Source: Hahella sp. HNIBRBA332 (GTDB taxonomy: Bacteria; Pseudomonadota; Gammaproteobacteria; Pseudomonadales; Oleiphilaceae). From it: 64,000 nt of DNA. A program made the translations under genes and the position numbers. The notes below the pieces were generated by a model. That model had not been told where the DNA came from. It saw nothing but the letters and a program-made list of their open reading frames with translations, and ran no database searches. Below are positions 44,267 through 53,031 of this stretch, piece after piece (position 1 is the first letter of the stretch; each line of letters opens with the position of its first letter). The stretch lies in contig NZ_CP132203.1 of the NCBI RefSeq assembly GCF_030719035.1, forward strand, positions 1,922,001-1,986,000. The letters are read 5' to 3'.

Positions 44267-45622
44267 ATGAAACTCGCTAAATTACTGCCTTTTACGCTCG
44301 CCGCACTCTCTGCTCAGGTTCTTGCCGCTCCTCCCGAAATTGTCGCTCGTTTTGAGTCGGAAGCATTCTATGACGATGACGCCGGTAAGAACTCAGACGC
44401 GGATGATCCCGCCATTTGGGCGCACTCTGAAGATTCCGCAAAAAGCCTGGTCATCGCTACCTTGAAAGAGGGCGGCCTTGTTGTATTGAACATGCAGGGA
44501 CAGACGCTGCAGCACATTGACGCACCGTTGCCTCCCAGCGCCGCCGATGCGCCTGGACGCTTCAATAATGTTGACCTGGTATACGGTTTAAAAAGCCGTA
44601 AATATGAAAACGATTTCGCTGTGGTCATTGATCGCGGCGCCGACAAGCTACGCTTCTTTCGCATCAACCCCGACTATAACGGCGCGGATATCGCTCCATT
44701 AACGGACGTGACTTCGCCAGACGCTCCCTGGATTTTCTCCGATGATCAGGACGAGGTGAACGAGCAGCGCACTGGCTATGGCTTAGCTGTATCCAAGCGG
44801 AAAAAGCACAAAGACGGCTATGCGGTGATCAGTCAGCGTAAAGATACGGATTTGGCGATTGCTGAGTTCAAGGTGACCAAAGAGGGCCTGATGACTTATG
44901 AGGTAGATGATTTGACGGACCTGCCCGATGAGTTTGAGTTATCTGATGATGTGGAATGGACTCCCTGCCAGGACGAGGACGGTCAGGACCCGCAAGTTGA
45001 AGGCATGGTGATCGATGAGCGCAACCAAGTGCTCTACGCGGCTCAGGAGCAAGTGGGTATCTGGCGTATCCCGATGGATGACCCGGACGAAGCCGATTTA
45101 GTGGATGTCGTGGCGTCCTTTGGCGTCCCCTACACGCGGGAGTGGGATGAACAGGAAGAGGAATACGTCTGCACGCTGTTGTGGGATCAAGATCCAGGGC
45201 ATGGCGGTCAGCATCTGAAGGCGGACGTCGAAGGGCTGACGATCTATTACGGGCCAGGAAAATCCGGCTATCTGCTGGCCTCCAGTCAGGGAGACAATCG
45301 TTATGTCGTCTACGATCGGCAGGGGAGCAATGCCTATGTGGGAGAGTTCGCCATTGTCGATGGTCCTTATACGGATGGAACCCAGGAAACCGATGGCGGC
45401 GCTGTCATCAACGTCAATATGGGGCCAGACTTCCCCTATGGCCTGTTGGTTGTGCAGGATGGCGACAACACCCCGGATGAGCTGGATGACGAGGGCGAAA
45501 AAAGGGATAACACCAACTTTAAGTTCGTGCCCTGGCAAGACGTCGCCAACAGTCAGTTCCCGCCTTTGATGATTGAGACGGATAGCTGGCATCCTCGCCG
45601 GAAACACCGCTTCCCCCATTGA
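44267..45622 (+). CDS. Secreted beta-propeller phytase (3-phytase)
   Basis: 451 residues with a signal peptide (MKLAKLLPFTLAALSAQVLA). Phytase family PF02333 by its calcium-site blocks: DADDPAIWAH near the start, FNNVDLVYG, DPQVEGMVIDE, KADVEGLTIYYG and YVVYDRQGSNAYVGEF. It removes phosphate from phytate outside the cytoplasm. The start is the ATG at 44267 (AAGGAA upstream); 44216 in frame would place 17 polar residues ahead of the signal. It stands with the metallophosphoesterase at 38042 as a second secreted phosphate scavenger. Confidence 0.9.
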   Translation: MKLAKLLPFTLAALSAQVLAAPPEIVARFESEAFYDDDAGKNSDADDPAIWAHSEDSAKSLVIATLKEGGLVVLNMQGQTLQHIDAPLPPSAADAPGRFNNVDLVYGLKSRKYENDFAVVIDRGADKLRFFRINPDYNGADIAPLTDVTSPDAPWIFSDDQDEVNEQRTGYGLAVSKRKKHKDGYAVISQRKDTDLAIAEFKVTKEGLMTYEVDDLTDLPDEFELSDDVEWTPCQDEDGQDPQVEGMVIDERNQVLYAAQEQVGIWRIPMDDPDEADLVDVVASFGVPYTREWDEQEEEYVCTLLWDQDPGHGGQHLKADVEGLTIYYGPGKSGYLLASSQGDNRYVVYDRQGSNAYVGEFAIVDGPYTDGTQETDGGAVINVNMGPDFPYGLLVVQDGDNTPDELDDEGEKRDNTNFKFVPWQDVANSQFPPLMIETDSWHPRRKHRFPH

Positions 45623-45654
45623 TGAACTGAGCAAAGTCGTCGCGGCGGCCGCGC

Positions 45655-45834
45655 ATGGCTTTGGCTGGCGTGGCGCAACTGGCGGTGGCCTATCGAAATA
45701 ACCTTCGCAGTCGGGGAGAGTGGTGGAAAGCCACTGTCTCCGGCATGTCAGTCTTCCTGAAACAACCCTCACGACGCCACTTCAAAGGCGTCATTAGCAG
45801 CCTGCTGGCGCACAGAGAAGTGCGTTTGCAGTAA
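45655..45834 (+). CDS. 59-codon remnant-like frame
   Basis: Frame starting MALAGVAQLAVAYRNNLRSR and ending EVRLQ, with coding-like composition but no good ribosome-binding site. It lies between the phytase stop and the repeat array. It may be the end of a decayed gene. Not recognised. Confidence 0.3.
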   Translation: MALAGVAQLAVAYRNNLRSRGEWWKATVSGMSVFLKQPSRRHFKGVISSLLAHREVRLQ

Positions 45835-45860
45835 AACGATATGCTGGATTGGTAGTAAAA

Positions 45861-46945
45861 CAACCAAGACCCCGCTCGCCCAGAGCCTGTCGAAGGGCTG
45901 GTAGTCTCCCGCGATACTAAACAGCGTTACTAATCCGGCGGGAAATAGTTTTCACTGGGGATTCTATTTGGGCTAACGCTCTGGAAGGCCCTTCGACAAG
46001 CTCAGGGCGAACGGAGGGTTAGCGTTGGCTCAGTATTTTCACTCCCTCATGCGGAAGGAATCGGAGTGGCTTCCAGATTATTATCGTAACAACCAATATC
46101 CCGTTCGCCCTGAGCCTGCCGAAGGGCTGGTAGTCTCCCGCGATACTAAACAGCGTTACTAATCCGGCGGGAAATAGTTTTCACTGGGGGATTCTATTTG
46201 GGCTAACGCTCTGGAAGGCCCTTCGACAAGCTCAGGGCGAACGGAGGGCTTAGGGTTGGTTCAGTATTTTCACTTCTTCATGCGGAAGGAATCGGAGTGG
46301 CTTCCAGATTAATATCGCAACAACCAATATCCCGTTCGCCCTGAGCCTGTCGAAGGGCTGGCAAGTGCCCCGCGATACCAAAAGTGTTACTTATCCAGCG
46401 GGAAAATAGATTCCACTGAGGGGAGTTCTATTTAGGCTAACGCTCTGGAAGGCCCTTCGACAAGCTCAGGGCGAACGGAGGGTTAGCGTTGGCTCAGTAT
46501 TTTCACTCCCTCATGCGGAAGGAATCGGAGTGGCTTCCAGATTATTATCGTAACAACCAATATCCCGTTCGCCCTGAGCCAGTCGAAGGGCTGGTAGTCT
46601 CCCGCGATACTAAACAGCGTTACTAATCCGGCGGGAAATAGTTTTCACTGGGGATTCTATTTGGGCTATCGCTCTGGAAGGCCCTTCGACAGACTCAGGG
46701 CGAACGGAGGGTTAGCGTTGGCTCAGTATTTTCACTCCCTCATGCGGAAGGAATCGGAGTGGCTTCCAGATTATTATCGTAACAACCAATATCCCGTTCG
46801 CCCTGAGCCAGTCGAAGGGCTGGCAGTCTCCCGCGATACTAAACAGCGTTACTAATCTGGCGGGAAATAGTTTTCACTGGGGATTCTATTTGGGGTATCG
46901 CTCTGGAAGGCCCTTCGACAAGCTCAGTGCGAACGGGGGCTTAGC
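45861..46945. repeat. Tandem array of five ~230-bp units with REP-like palindrome
   Basis: Five near-identical units begin at 45861, 46090, 46321, 46554 and 46783 (spacings 229, 231, 233, 229). Each contains an inverted pair: CGCCCTGAGCC-GTCGAAGGGC and, ~120 bases later, CCTTCGACAAGCTCAGGGCG, the palindrome common to many proteobacterial REP-like elements. Between lie shared unique segments (TCCCGCGATACTAAACAGCG, CATGCGGAAGGAATCGGAGT). The first unit is the most diverged. Open frames across it are not genes. Confidence 0.9.
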
Positions 46946-46946
46946 G

Positions 46947-47006
46947 TTAGTTCAGCGCGATTAACAGCATGCGGTTATCTATGACTTTCTCTAAAATTTT
47001 GCTCAT
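46947..47006 (-). pseudogene. Truncated paralogue of the neighbouring hypothetical gene
   Basis: A 19-residue frame, MSKILEKVIDNRMLLIALN, starts at 47006 after a GGGGAGG and stops exactly where the repeat array begins. Its sequence parallels the start of the intact gene at 48008 (MSEIRTIECIVDNRTLILAL). It looks like the surviving 5' end of a second copy cut off by the array. Confidence 0.6.
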
Positions 47007-47126
47007 CGTTGTCAGTGCCTCCCCAAGAAAAATAGTCCAGCAAAGGCTAATGGCCGAGGCCAGGAGGGCGCATTCTATAATTTGTATTTTGCAAACCGGG
47101 GTTAAGTTGAACTTGTGGCTGGTGCG

Positions 47127-48008
47127 TCATGGCCAAAGCTTTTCGTTGCAATAGCGCTGCGTCGTCCACAACTCGTCGCTCCAAAATTCCTCGACTTTGC
47201 GTCTGTCGTTAATCGCCCAGTGGTAATGTCGGGCGGGATAAACGCTGTCGTCATAGCCAATGCGAACACAGCGACCGGTAATATCCGCATCCTGCGCGGC
47301 GTCATAGAAATATTCAGCGTTATCCGGCGTTGCAGGAAGGATGCCGCTTTGCGTCAGTGAGTTGAACTCGTTGATGAATCGGTTGCAGGCGTCTTCAATT
47401 TCTTTGTCCACTTTCCATATGTAGTGGTATTGCTCCTGAGATTCGTCTGGAGCGCACAGAGCCGCAACCGCCCCATACAAGACGCAGCTTTCACGTAATG
47501 CGGCAATCAGTAAGGGCTCCTTGGATAAAGAGGCGATGCCGACTAATGAATAATCGTCTTTCTCCTGGGCGATGTTCGCCGCCAATTCCGTCAATGTCGC
47601 CAACGCCCACTCATCAGGGGGCAGCGCATTTAGTGCGTAGTAGAGGGGATCATGTCGTGAAGGCAAGAGTCCGCTATGGTTGGCTCCAGCGCCATAAATC
47701 GCCGCGTTACAGACTTTCAGCAACTGACGGAATTCAGGCATCACTTCCACCTTGTCTGCGGAACGCGCACCCTGTTGCTGTAAAGAGCGCATGAACTGAA
47801 AGTACTCTGTCAGTGCTTCTGTCTCTGCATAGTAACCCTCTACCGGCCCACTACATGGCTCTACATCCAATACCTTCGCCACCGCTTTGGCCGCTGGCAG
47901 GAGCGTATTCACTTCAAAAGACTGCATGCGCCGACGATACAACTCGTCCAGGGCCAGAATCAGGGTGCGGTTGTCTACGATGCATTCGATAGTGCGTATT
48001 TCGGACAT
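47127..48008 (-). CDS. Hypothetical protein
   Basis: 293 residues, soluble, with no signal peptide or membrane segment. It begins MSEIRTIECIVDNRTLILALDELYR and is largely helical with several cysteines; the C-terminal part has aromatic segments (YPARHYHWAINDRRK, EEFWSDELWTTQRYCNE). No family is recognised. A truncated copy of its N-terminus lies 120 bases downstream at 46947-47006, so the gene was once duplicated. The ATG is preceded by GAAGG. Confidence 0.65.
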   Translation of the reverse strand: MSEIRTIECIVDNRTLILALDELYRRRMQSFEVNTLLPAAKAVAKVLDVEPCSGPVEGYYAETEALTEYFQFMRSLQQQGARSADKVEVMPEFRQLLKVCNAAIYGAGANHSGLLPSRHDPLYYALNALPPDEWALATLTELAANIAQEKDDYSLVGIASLSKEPLLIAALRESCVLYGAVAALCAPDESQEQYHYIWKVDKEIEDACNRFINEFNSLTQSGILPATPDNAEYFYDAAQDADITGRCVRIGYDDSVYPARHYHWAINDRRKVEEFWSDELWTTQRYCNEKLWP

Positions 48009-48240
48009 AAATACCTTCGCTTGGCGGATGAATATACTTTGACCGGAGAAAGCAGTTTAAGTTAGCTTCGAACTTCGTTGGGGAGTTTGCCAGAGAGGAA
48101 CAAAGGAGAGAACTCTAAATTGAGCAGGTGGCCTAAACGTTTATTCATGACTTGTATGAAAAACAATCTGAAGGCAACATCCAATGGCGCTATGAATGAG
48201 TGAAGCGCAAGAATGATGATTATGAAGAGAAGGACTTTAT

Positions 48241-49071
48241 ATGCCCAATCAAGTCAATGAAGCGATAGAGAGCCACTATACCCGCCCGGACGTGGGTAGC
48301 CTTATATTGGCGGCTTTGGCGCGCGCGGGGAAAGATTTGGATCAGCTCACTCCGGAAGACTTGACGCCGATTGATGCGTTCCATATTCGCGGTCGGGCGG
48401 CGACGCTTGAGTTGGCCCGGGTAGTTGAGCTGGACGAAAACAAGCATGTGCTTGATGTAGGCAGCGGTATTGGCGGGACCTCGCGTTGTCTCGCGCAGAA
48501 GTTTGGCTGTCGCGTCACTGGGGTCGATCTGACTGATGAATACTGCCGCGCCGCCGCCATGTTGTCCGCCAGAGTCGGCCTGCAAGCACTGACGGACTAT
48601 CGCCAGGGCGACGCTGTTAATCTGCCGTTTGAGGATGAGATGTTTGATGTCGTGTGGAGTGAGCATGTCGCCATGAATATTCCAGACAAAGCCCGGCTTT
48701 ATCAAGAGATGTATCGGGTGCTGAAGCCGGGGGGCGTGGCGGCGATCTATGACGTTCTGGCTGGTCCCTCTGGACCCGCGTTGTTTCCTGTTCCCTGGGC
48801 GCGCTCGCCGGCAACGAGCTTTCTTGTTGAGCCTGATGAGCTACGCAAATTATTGGAGGATGCAGGCTTTGTTATTTCAGATTGGACGGATTCAACAGAG
48901 GCGGCGCGAACATGGTTCGCCTCATTGGTTGAAAAGATCCAGAAAAAAGGCCTTCCGCCCTTGGGATTCCATGTGTTGATGGGGAATGACTTCCAGGTTA
49001 TGGCGCAAAATCAGGGGCGAAACCTGCAGGAAGGTCGCATTGTGCTCGGGCAAATCGTCGTAAGGAAATAG
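48241..49071 (+). CDS. SAM-dependent methyltransferase (class I)
   Basis: 276 residues. A Rossmann methyltransferase with motif I VLDVGSGIGGTSRCLA, the acidic motif GVDLTDEYC, and DVVWSEHVAMNI and LKPGGVAAIYD further on. It resembles the sarcosine/dimethylglycine and UbiE-type N- or C-methyltransferases; the substrate cannot be read. The N-terminal 60 residues carry a HYTRPDVGSLI segment typical of this subgroup. Stands alone; a small hairpin (49091-49108) follows. Confidence 0.85.
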   Translation: MPNQVNEAIESHYTRPDVGSLILAALARAGKDLDQLTPEDLTPIDAFHIRGRAATLELARVVELDENKHVLDVGSGIGGTSRCLAQKFGCRVTGVDLTDEYCRAAAMLSARVGLQALTDYRQGDAVNLPFEDEMFDVVWSEHVAMNIPDKARLYQEMYRVLKPGGVAAIYDVLAGPSGPALFPVPWARSPATSFLVEPDELRKLLEDAGFVISDWTDSTEAARTWFASLVEKIQKKGLPPLGFHVLMGNDFQVMAQNQGRNLQEGRIVLGQIVVRK

Positions 49072-49090
49072 TAACGCTGGATTGTTGAGA

Positions 49091-49108
49091 AGGCGCATCC
49101 TTGCGCCT
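49091..49108. terminator. Weak hairpin terminator
   Basis: AGGCGCA-TCCT-TGCGCCT follows the methyltransferase stop by 19 bases; the T-run is weak. Confidence 0.4.
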
Positions 49109-49148
49109 GGTTATTAGCAGGCCAATCTCATGACTGCATCAATGATGG

Positions 49149-49670
49149 TTATTGCGTCGGCAACGATTTAGCTGCTCCCCTGGGTACCGTAATCACCCAT
49201 AACTCTGTTGCATCGATAGAACCCGTGGAGCAGGCTTTGTGATAAACAGTTGAGTTGGAACTACCTGAATCCACATAAAGGCAGTTGGAATTGCTGCGAC
49301 TCTTTAATTGTACTGCGCCAGTGGAAGTATAAATCGGCGTGAAACGTTGATGATCGGAGTTATCGCAGGCTTGCGTATAAACACCGGAATAATCACTGTC
49401 CACATGCAGACATACATCTGTGTAATAGGCATTTCTAAAACGCAACGAGCCGTCTGCAAGATATTCAGCCCGCCAGTTGATGCGTTCGAAATCGCTCCCC
49501 GTGTATTCATAGGCGGGATAAGTAAAAACATAGCCTGCGCCATTATGATAATTAACCAATAGCTGTCCGGTATAAACATTTTCCAGGGCGGCATTGACAT
49601 AATCTTGGGCGTGGCTGGTTTGCGCGATTGCTGCGCTGAGAATAAGTGCAGGTAAAACTCGAGATAACAT
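49149..49670 (-). CDS. Ricin-type lectin subunit paired with CdtB (CdtA/CdtC-like)
   Basis: 173 residues with a signal peptide (cleavage after TSHA). The mature part is a short beta-trefoil-like repeat protein with four cysteines in two pairs (VCLHVDS, TQACDN, NCLYVDS, HKACST), the pattern of ricin B-type domains. It starts 23 bases after cdtB on the same strand. CdtA and CdtC of the cytolethal distending toxin have this fold and bind target cells. Only one such subunit is present, so the assembly would differ from the classic CdtABC. Confidence 0.7.
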   Translation of the reverse strand: MLSRVLPALILSAAIAQTSHAQDYVNAALENVYTGQLLVNYHNGAGYVFTYPAYEYTGSDFERINWRAEYLADGSLRFRNAYYTDVCLHVDSDYSGVYTQACDNSDHQRFTPIYTSTGAVQLKSRSNSNCLYVDSGSSNSTVYHKACSTGSIDATELWVITVPRGAAKSLPTQ

Positions 49671-49693
49671 ATTTAATAGTCCTGATTATTTAA

Positions 49694-50560
49694 TTAATAA
49701 CGTTGAAATCTGACAGGGGTATGGTCTGAAGAAAGTTGTCCGACCAGAGAGGCAATACCCAGTAACGCGCGCATTAAATTGGCGCCGCCCGTGATGGAGC
49801 CGGTGACGGCGTAATCGAGGTTGCCCCCGCTGCGCTGGGTGGCGGAGCCTTGATTGACGAGATTGATGTTGGCGTGAACCGCCGGGTGGTTGGACGCCAG
49901 TTGCGTATTAAGCGCCTGGGGACTGCGGTTCCAGTCGCCCATGATCATGAAAGGCGCGTTGTTGTTCGTGGTAGCGAAGTAGTGATGCACCGCGTTTACG
50001 ATCAACGCGGCGTCCGTTCCCCCATTGGCGGAAGCGTGAATGGAGAAGTAAGTGTCTCCGGCGGCGCCCACTTCCACCCCCAGAATGGGGCGGGCGCTGG
50101 CGTAACTGGCCGGTGGAGGAAGGATAATCACCCGGTTGGCGCGTTCTTCCGTGACAATAGCGACGTTAACCCGATTAGCGCCGGCGTCGTTGCGCGAGAA
50201 ATAGATCCAACGGTATTCAGGGCGGGAGCGCGTACCAATATTCCAACGGTACTCTTCAACGGGAACCTGAACAGAGTGCGGGTTATCCAGTCGCGGCGGG
50301 GTGAGTTGCGGCATCAGTTCAGCGGAATCAGGAACCGAGCCAGCTTCTTGAATGGCCAATACCTGCGCGCGATCTGAACCACGCAACAACTGGCGGATGC
50401 TTACATTCCATTTACTTTCCGATGCATGGCTGGAGCCTTGTAAGTTCCAGGTGACGGCGACACGGTCGAATAACGCGGCATGAGAAAGCGGAACAACCAG
50501 TAACGTTAATGTCCAAAAGGACAGTTGCTTAAATATCCATCGATAGACCTGAATAGGCAT
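49694..50560 (-). CDS. cdtB: CdtB-like cytolethal distending toxin nuclease
   Basis: 288 residues with a signal peptide (cleavage after SHA, about 28). The mature protein matches CdtB closely in its landmarks: VTWNLQGSSHASESKWN, IQEAGSVP with catalytic E72, EEYRWNIGTRSRP, HASANGGTDA with H175, GDWNRSP with D209 and N211, and SSDHTPVRF with D279 and H280. All DNase I-fold catalytic residues are present. CdtB enters host nuclei and breaks DNA. The start is the ATG at 50560 with AGAGGA upstream; an in-frame start at 50611 would destroy the signal. First gene of an operon with the lectin subunit. Confidence 0.9.
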   Translation of the reverse strand: MPIQVYRWIFKQLSFWTLTLLVVPLSHAALFDRVAVTWNLQGSSHASESKWNVSIRQLLRGSDRAQVLAIQEAGSVPDSAELMPQLTPPRLDNPHSVQVPVEEYRWNIGTRSRPEYRWIYFSRNDAGANRVNVAIVTEERANRVIILPPPASYASARPILGVEVGAAGDTYFSIHASANGGTDAALIVNAVHHYFATTNNNAPFMIMGDWNRSPQALNTQLASNHPAVHANINLVNQGSATQRSGGNLDYAVTGSITGGANLMRALLGIASLVGQLSSDHTPVRFQRY

Positions 50561-50625
50561 TAAAACATCCTCTATTGTGATATATCTTCTCGTTTTGAAT
50601 ACGAATGCCATCGCATTCGAATTAA

Positions 50626-50895
50626 TTAAACAACGCCCGCTGATTTTTGTTCCCTGTTTTTAGTTAAAAGATTCTCATAAAAGGGATATTTGACCTGATT
50701 TAAATGAATGGTCAGGTAAGTGTTTTTATAGGGCCAATCCGGAGAGCGTCTGGTGAAATGTATATTTTTGTGATGGTATGTTGTGTATTGCCCCGGGGAG
50801 TATTCGAAAATTTTAAGTTGGCGGACTTTATGAACTTCATTTAACGACATTAATGTCTGGCGAAATTGGGGCGCATGAATTAAAGATGAACTCAC
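50626..50895 (-). CDS. Small hypothetical upstream of cdtB
   Basis: 89 residues from a GTG, or 74 from the ATG at 50850. It has no signal peptide and is rich in basic and aromatic residues (HHKNIHFTRRSPDWPYKNTY). AT-rich. It lies directly before cdtB on the same strand. No family is recognised and the start is uncertain. Confidence 0.35.
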   Translation of the reverse strand: MSSSLIHAPQFRQTLMSLNEVHKVRQLKIFEYSPGQYTTYHHKNIHFTRRSPDWPYKNTYLTIHLNQVKYPFYENLLTKNREQKSAGVV

Positions 50896-51069
50896 AAATA
50901 GCTGGGCGTATCTCTGGCTGCTTTTTTGAGAATAAACTCAAAATATATGAAGGGTGCAGAACTAAATGCTCGCTAGTTTAAGTCTGGGAGAAGGTCTTTT
51001 CCCAAATATTGGAATGTTAATAGAGCGAGCTTGAAAAGCCTGCCGAGTTAATAAACAGGGAGAACTATT

Positions 51070-51630
51070 ATGCCAGTAAGATCAAGAGAAGAAGCGGATA
51101 GCGGCGACGAGTTAAGACCCAGGTCACGTAGACGCGTGGGAGGGCACGGCATGGAGCTGGTAACCGTTACGCAGATGGCTTGCCATACATGGGCGTTGTC
51201 CGGTAATCCAGAGCGTGCTCGAGAAGTGCACCTGCAATACGAGGGGTTATCTAATAGACTGGGTATGCATTATGGGTACGGCTCAAACCTGCGTGGTCAA
51301 ACGCTTATGCAGGTTCGCCAGTCAATTATGGAGAGTATTAGTGAATTATGCGACGAAAGAACGGAGCGTACGGGCAACCGGGTTTTCTTATGTGGGGGAT
51401 TTAGAAACGGTCAAGTTTGTCCCGAGCATGTATGGTTGGAAGATCACACTGCTAGTAGAACCTATGACACCTTCATTGATCAGCCTGTGAGATATCGCCG
51501 TTCTGTTGGCGTTGAAAACCAGCCTTTTCGGCCTGGATGCGAGAGGGAAGCCTTTGCCGCGAATGAAATTGCCCGAGTGCTGATGCAGGGTTATACAAGT
51601 GGACAGGTACGGAGCCTTCCACGGGGTTAA
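51070..51630 (+). CDS. Candidate Cys-His-Asp (papain-fold-like) toxin or effector
   Basis: 186 residues, no signal peptide. A basic, Arg-rich N-terminus (first 25 residues) precedes a possible catalytic cysteine C38 in TQMACHTWAL, and a later PEHVWLEDHTASRTYDTFID segment offers H120 and D133, the order of papain-like proteases and deamidases. The segment resembles effector-type cysteine hydrolases, but the family is not identified. It is divergent from the cdt operon with a 174-base AT-rich spacer and has a GGGAGAA ribosome-binding site. The enzymatic role is inference. Confidence 0.6.
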   Translation: MPVRSREEADSGDELRPRSRRRVGGHGMELVTVTQMACHTWALSGNPERAREVHLQYEGLSNRLGMHYGYGSNLRGQTLMQVRQSIMESISELCDERTERTGNRVFLCGGFRNGQVCPEHVWLEDHTASRTYDTFIDQPVRYRRSVGVENQPFRPGCEREAFAANEIARVLMQGYTSGQVRSLPRG

Positions 51631-51752
51631 AGACGTATTAATCAACGAGCGGCCAATCCATAGTAAGGGTTTGGCCGTTTTCTGAGTTTTTGCCTCTGCG
51701 CTTATAGGGGCAGGCTGCTGCAATTATTTCTATGAATAGCTGAGAGGCTCGC

Positions 51753-52043
51753 TCATTGCGGCTGAAATAAATCGTCGCCAAGTTGGTCGATGGCGGTTTT
51801 TACCTTCATCAAGGTAATTTCATTGCACTGTTCTTTGCTGGGGATCTGGTCGGCGCGGATGAACTGGTGTTCGCGAACTTCGCCGTCGATCTCCTTGCGG
51901 ATAATCGCGCCGACGCCGTAATTTCCCCCCAGATTGCGTGGCTTCAGAATTATCTGGAAACCTTTGTGTTCGATAATGTCTTCCGGCTCAGGGGCCTTTT
52001 CGCCGCCGCCGAACATGGATTTAAAAAATGAGCCCAAGCCCAT
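51753..52043 (-). CDS. hlyU: HlyU-family protein
   Basis: 96 residues of the short HlyU family (PF10115): GSFFKSMFGGGEK at the N-terminus, then DIIEHKGFQIILKPRN and HQFIRADQIPSKE. The family was named for a Vibrio haemolysin activator, but short members like this are widespread and their role is uncertain. The start is the ATG at 52043 with AGGAGAAAGG upstream, not the in-frame start at 52091. Its closeness to the cdt genes is suggestive only. Confidence 0.8.
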   Translation of the reverse strand: MGLGSFFKSMFGGGEKAPEPEDIIEHKGFQIILKPRNLGGNYGVGAIIRKEIDGEVREHQFIRADQIPSKEQCNEITLMKVKTAIDQLGDDLFQPQ

Positions 52044-52415
52044 GCCTTTCTCCTGTTTATAACAAGGTAATGAGGACGCATGACGTCCCACTCAGTCGCT
52101 TATTGTGGCGTAAGCGCGGGATTTTTCAAATGGATGAGGTTCTTGTCCAACATCCGGCGCTTAAAAATATTCATCCGGCGGATCTATTTGTCCGACAAGT
52201 CTGGGGCTGCGGTTGGCCGAGTGGAAGAGGCCAATTGAGTGGGTAAAATCACAAAAGGATGATGACTTTTTGACCGATTGATACATTTATTAATAATCTT
52301 AAAGTAATCAATTAAGATCTCCGTGGTATTATAAACAAATGAATGTTTGTTCTGGACGACAAACAGGGTAATATAAATCGGCCTCAAATTGTCTTGATGC
52401 GCCGCCTCCACTATA
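52044..52415. other. AT-rich intergenic region
   Basis: 372 bases, AT-rich from 52250 to 52400. It probably holds the promoter for the small gene that follows and, on the other side, for hlyU. No gene seen. Confidence 0.4.
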
Positions 52416-52715
52416 TTGAACGAAACCTGTCCTCCGTCGGATTTCGACCTCCCGGACAGTTTTTCAATTAACTCGATAGCTAAAAACGATTACTTATACA
52501 TGCAGTTAAAGATTTTAAAAGATCTGAAAAAGCTCAGCCCACGGGAAGTCTCGCAACGCTTGTCAGAAGCGCTGCAGGAAATGGACTCAAGCATGAAAGA
52601 TCGCAAACAGGAAGACTTCAAGCGGAAACTGGATCGGTTAATGGAGGAATACCACAAGGATATATCCGACGTGATCGATATTCTGTCTCTTAACGAAATT
52701 CATAAACCAGATTAA
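52416..52715 (+). CDS. Small hypothetical, coiled-coil protein
   Basis: 99 residues from a TTG, or 71 from the ATG at 52500 (MQLKILKDLKKLSPREVSQR). It is strongly charged and helical, predicted coiled coil (SMKDRKQEDFKRKLDRLMEE). No signal peptide. No family recognised. The internal ATG is the likelier start. Confidence 0.45.
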   Translation: MNETCPPSDFDLPDSFSINSIAKNDYLYMQLKILKDLKKLSPREVSQRLSEALQEMDSSMKDRKQEDFKRKLDRLMEEYHKDISDVIDILSLNEIHKPD

Positions 52716-53031
52716 ATAAAGTTCCCGCGCGTAACCGTCTCTTTCACGAGCAGTCTTTATAGTGAGCAGTAGAATGATGGCTGACGCCGAGTCGTCCGCC
52801 GTACGGTGTTACTTCGTCTTTAAGTTATTGCTATCATATGCGCCGGCTGAGCCGCCGCACTGCGTCTGCACGCCCGAATTATCCGCCGCCCGGGCCAACA
52901 AGTTTATTTGTCTGTTGCTGCCGTATCACAAGCCCGGCGCGTATTTGCGCTTCGAATGACGCGCACATGCATATTAATCGATCAGCAACGGAATCCAGCA
53001 TCAACATAGCTAAGGATTAAGAGAGAAAATA
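52716..53031. other. Intergenic, no gene called
   Basis: 316 bases before the DUF2760 gene. Overlapping open frames lack ribosome-binding sites and coding features. An AT-rich patch near 52980-53030 precedes the next start. Confidence 0.4.

Noticed and set aside
45861..46945. The repeats as a CRISPR array
   Set aside because: Units are ~230 bp with conserved, not variable, intervening sequence, and no cas genes are near.
52762..53020. Overlapping 60-65-codon frames before the DUF2760 gene
   Set aside because: They overlap in different frames, lack good starts and show no recognisable sequence.
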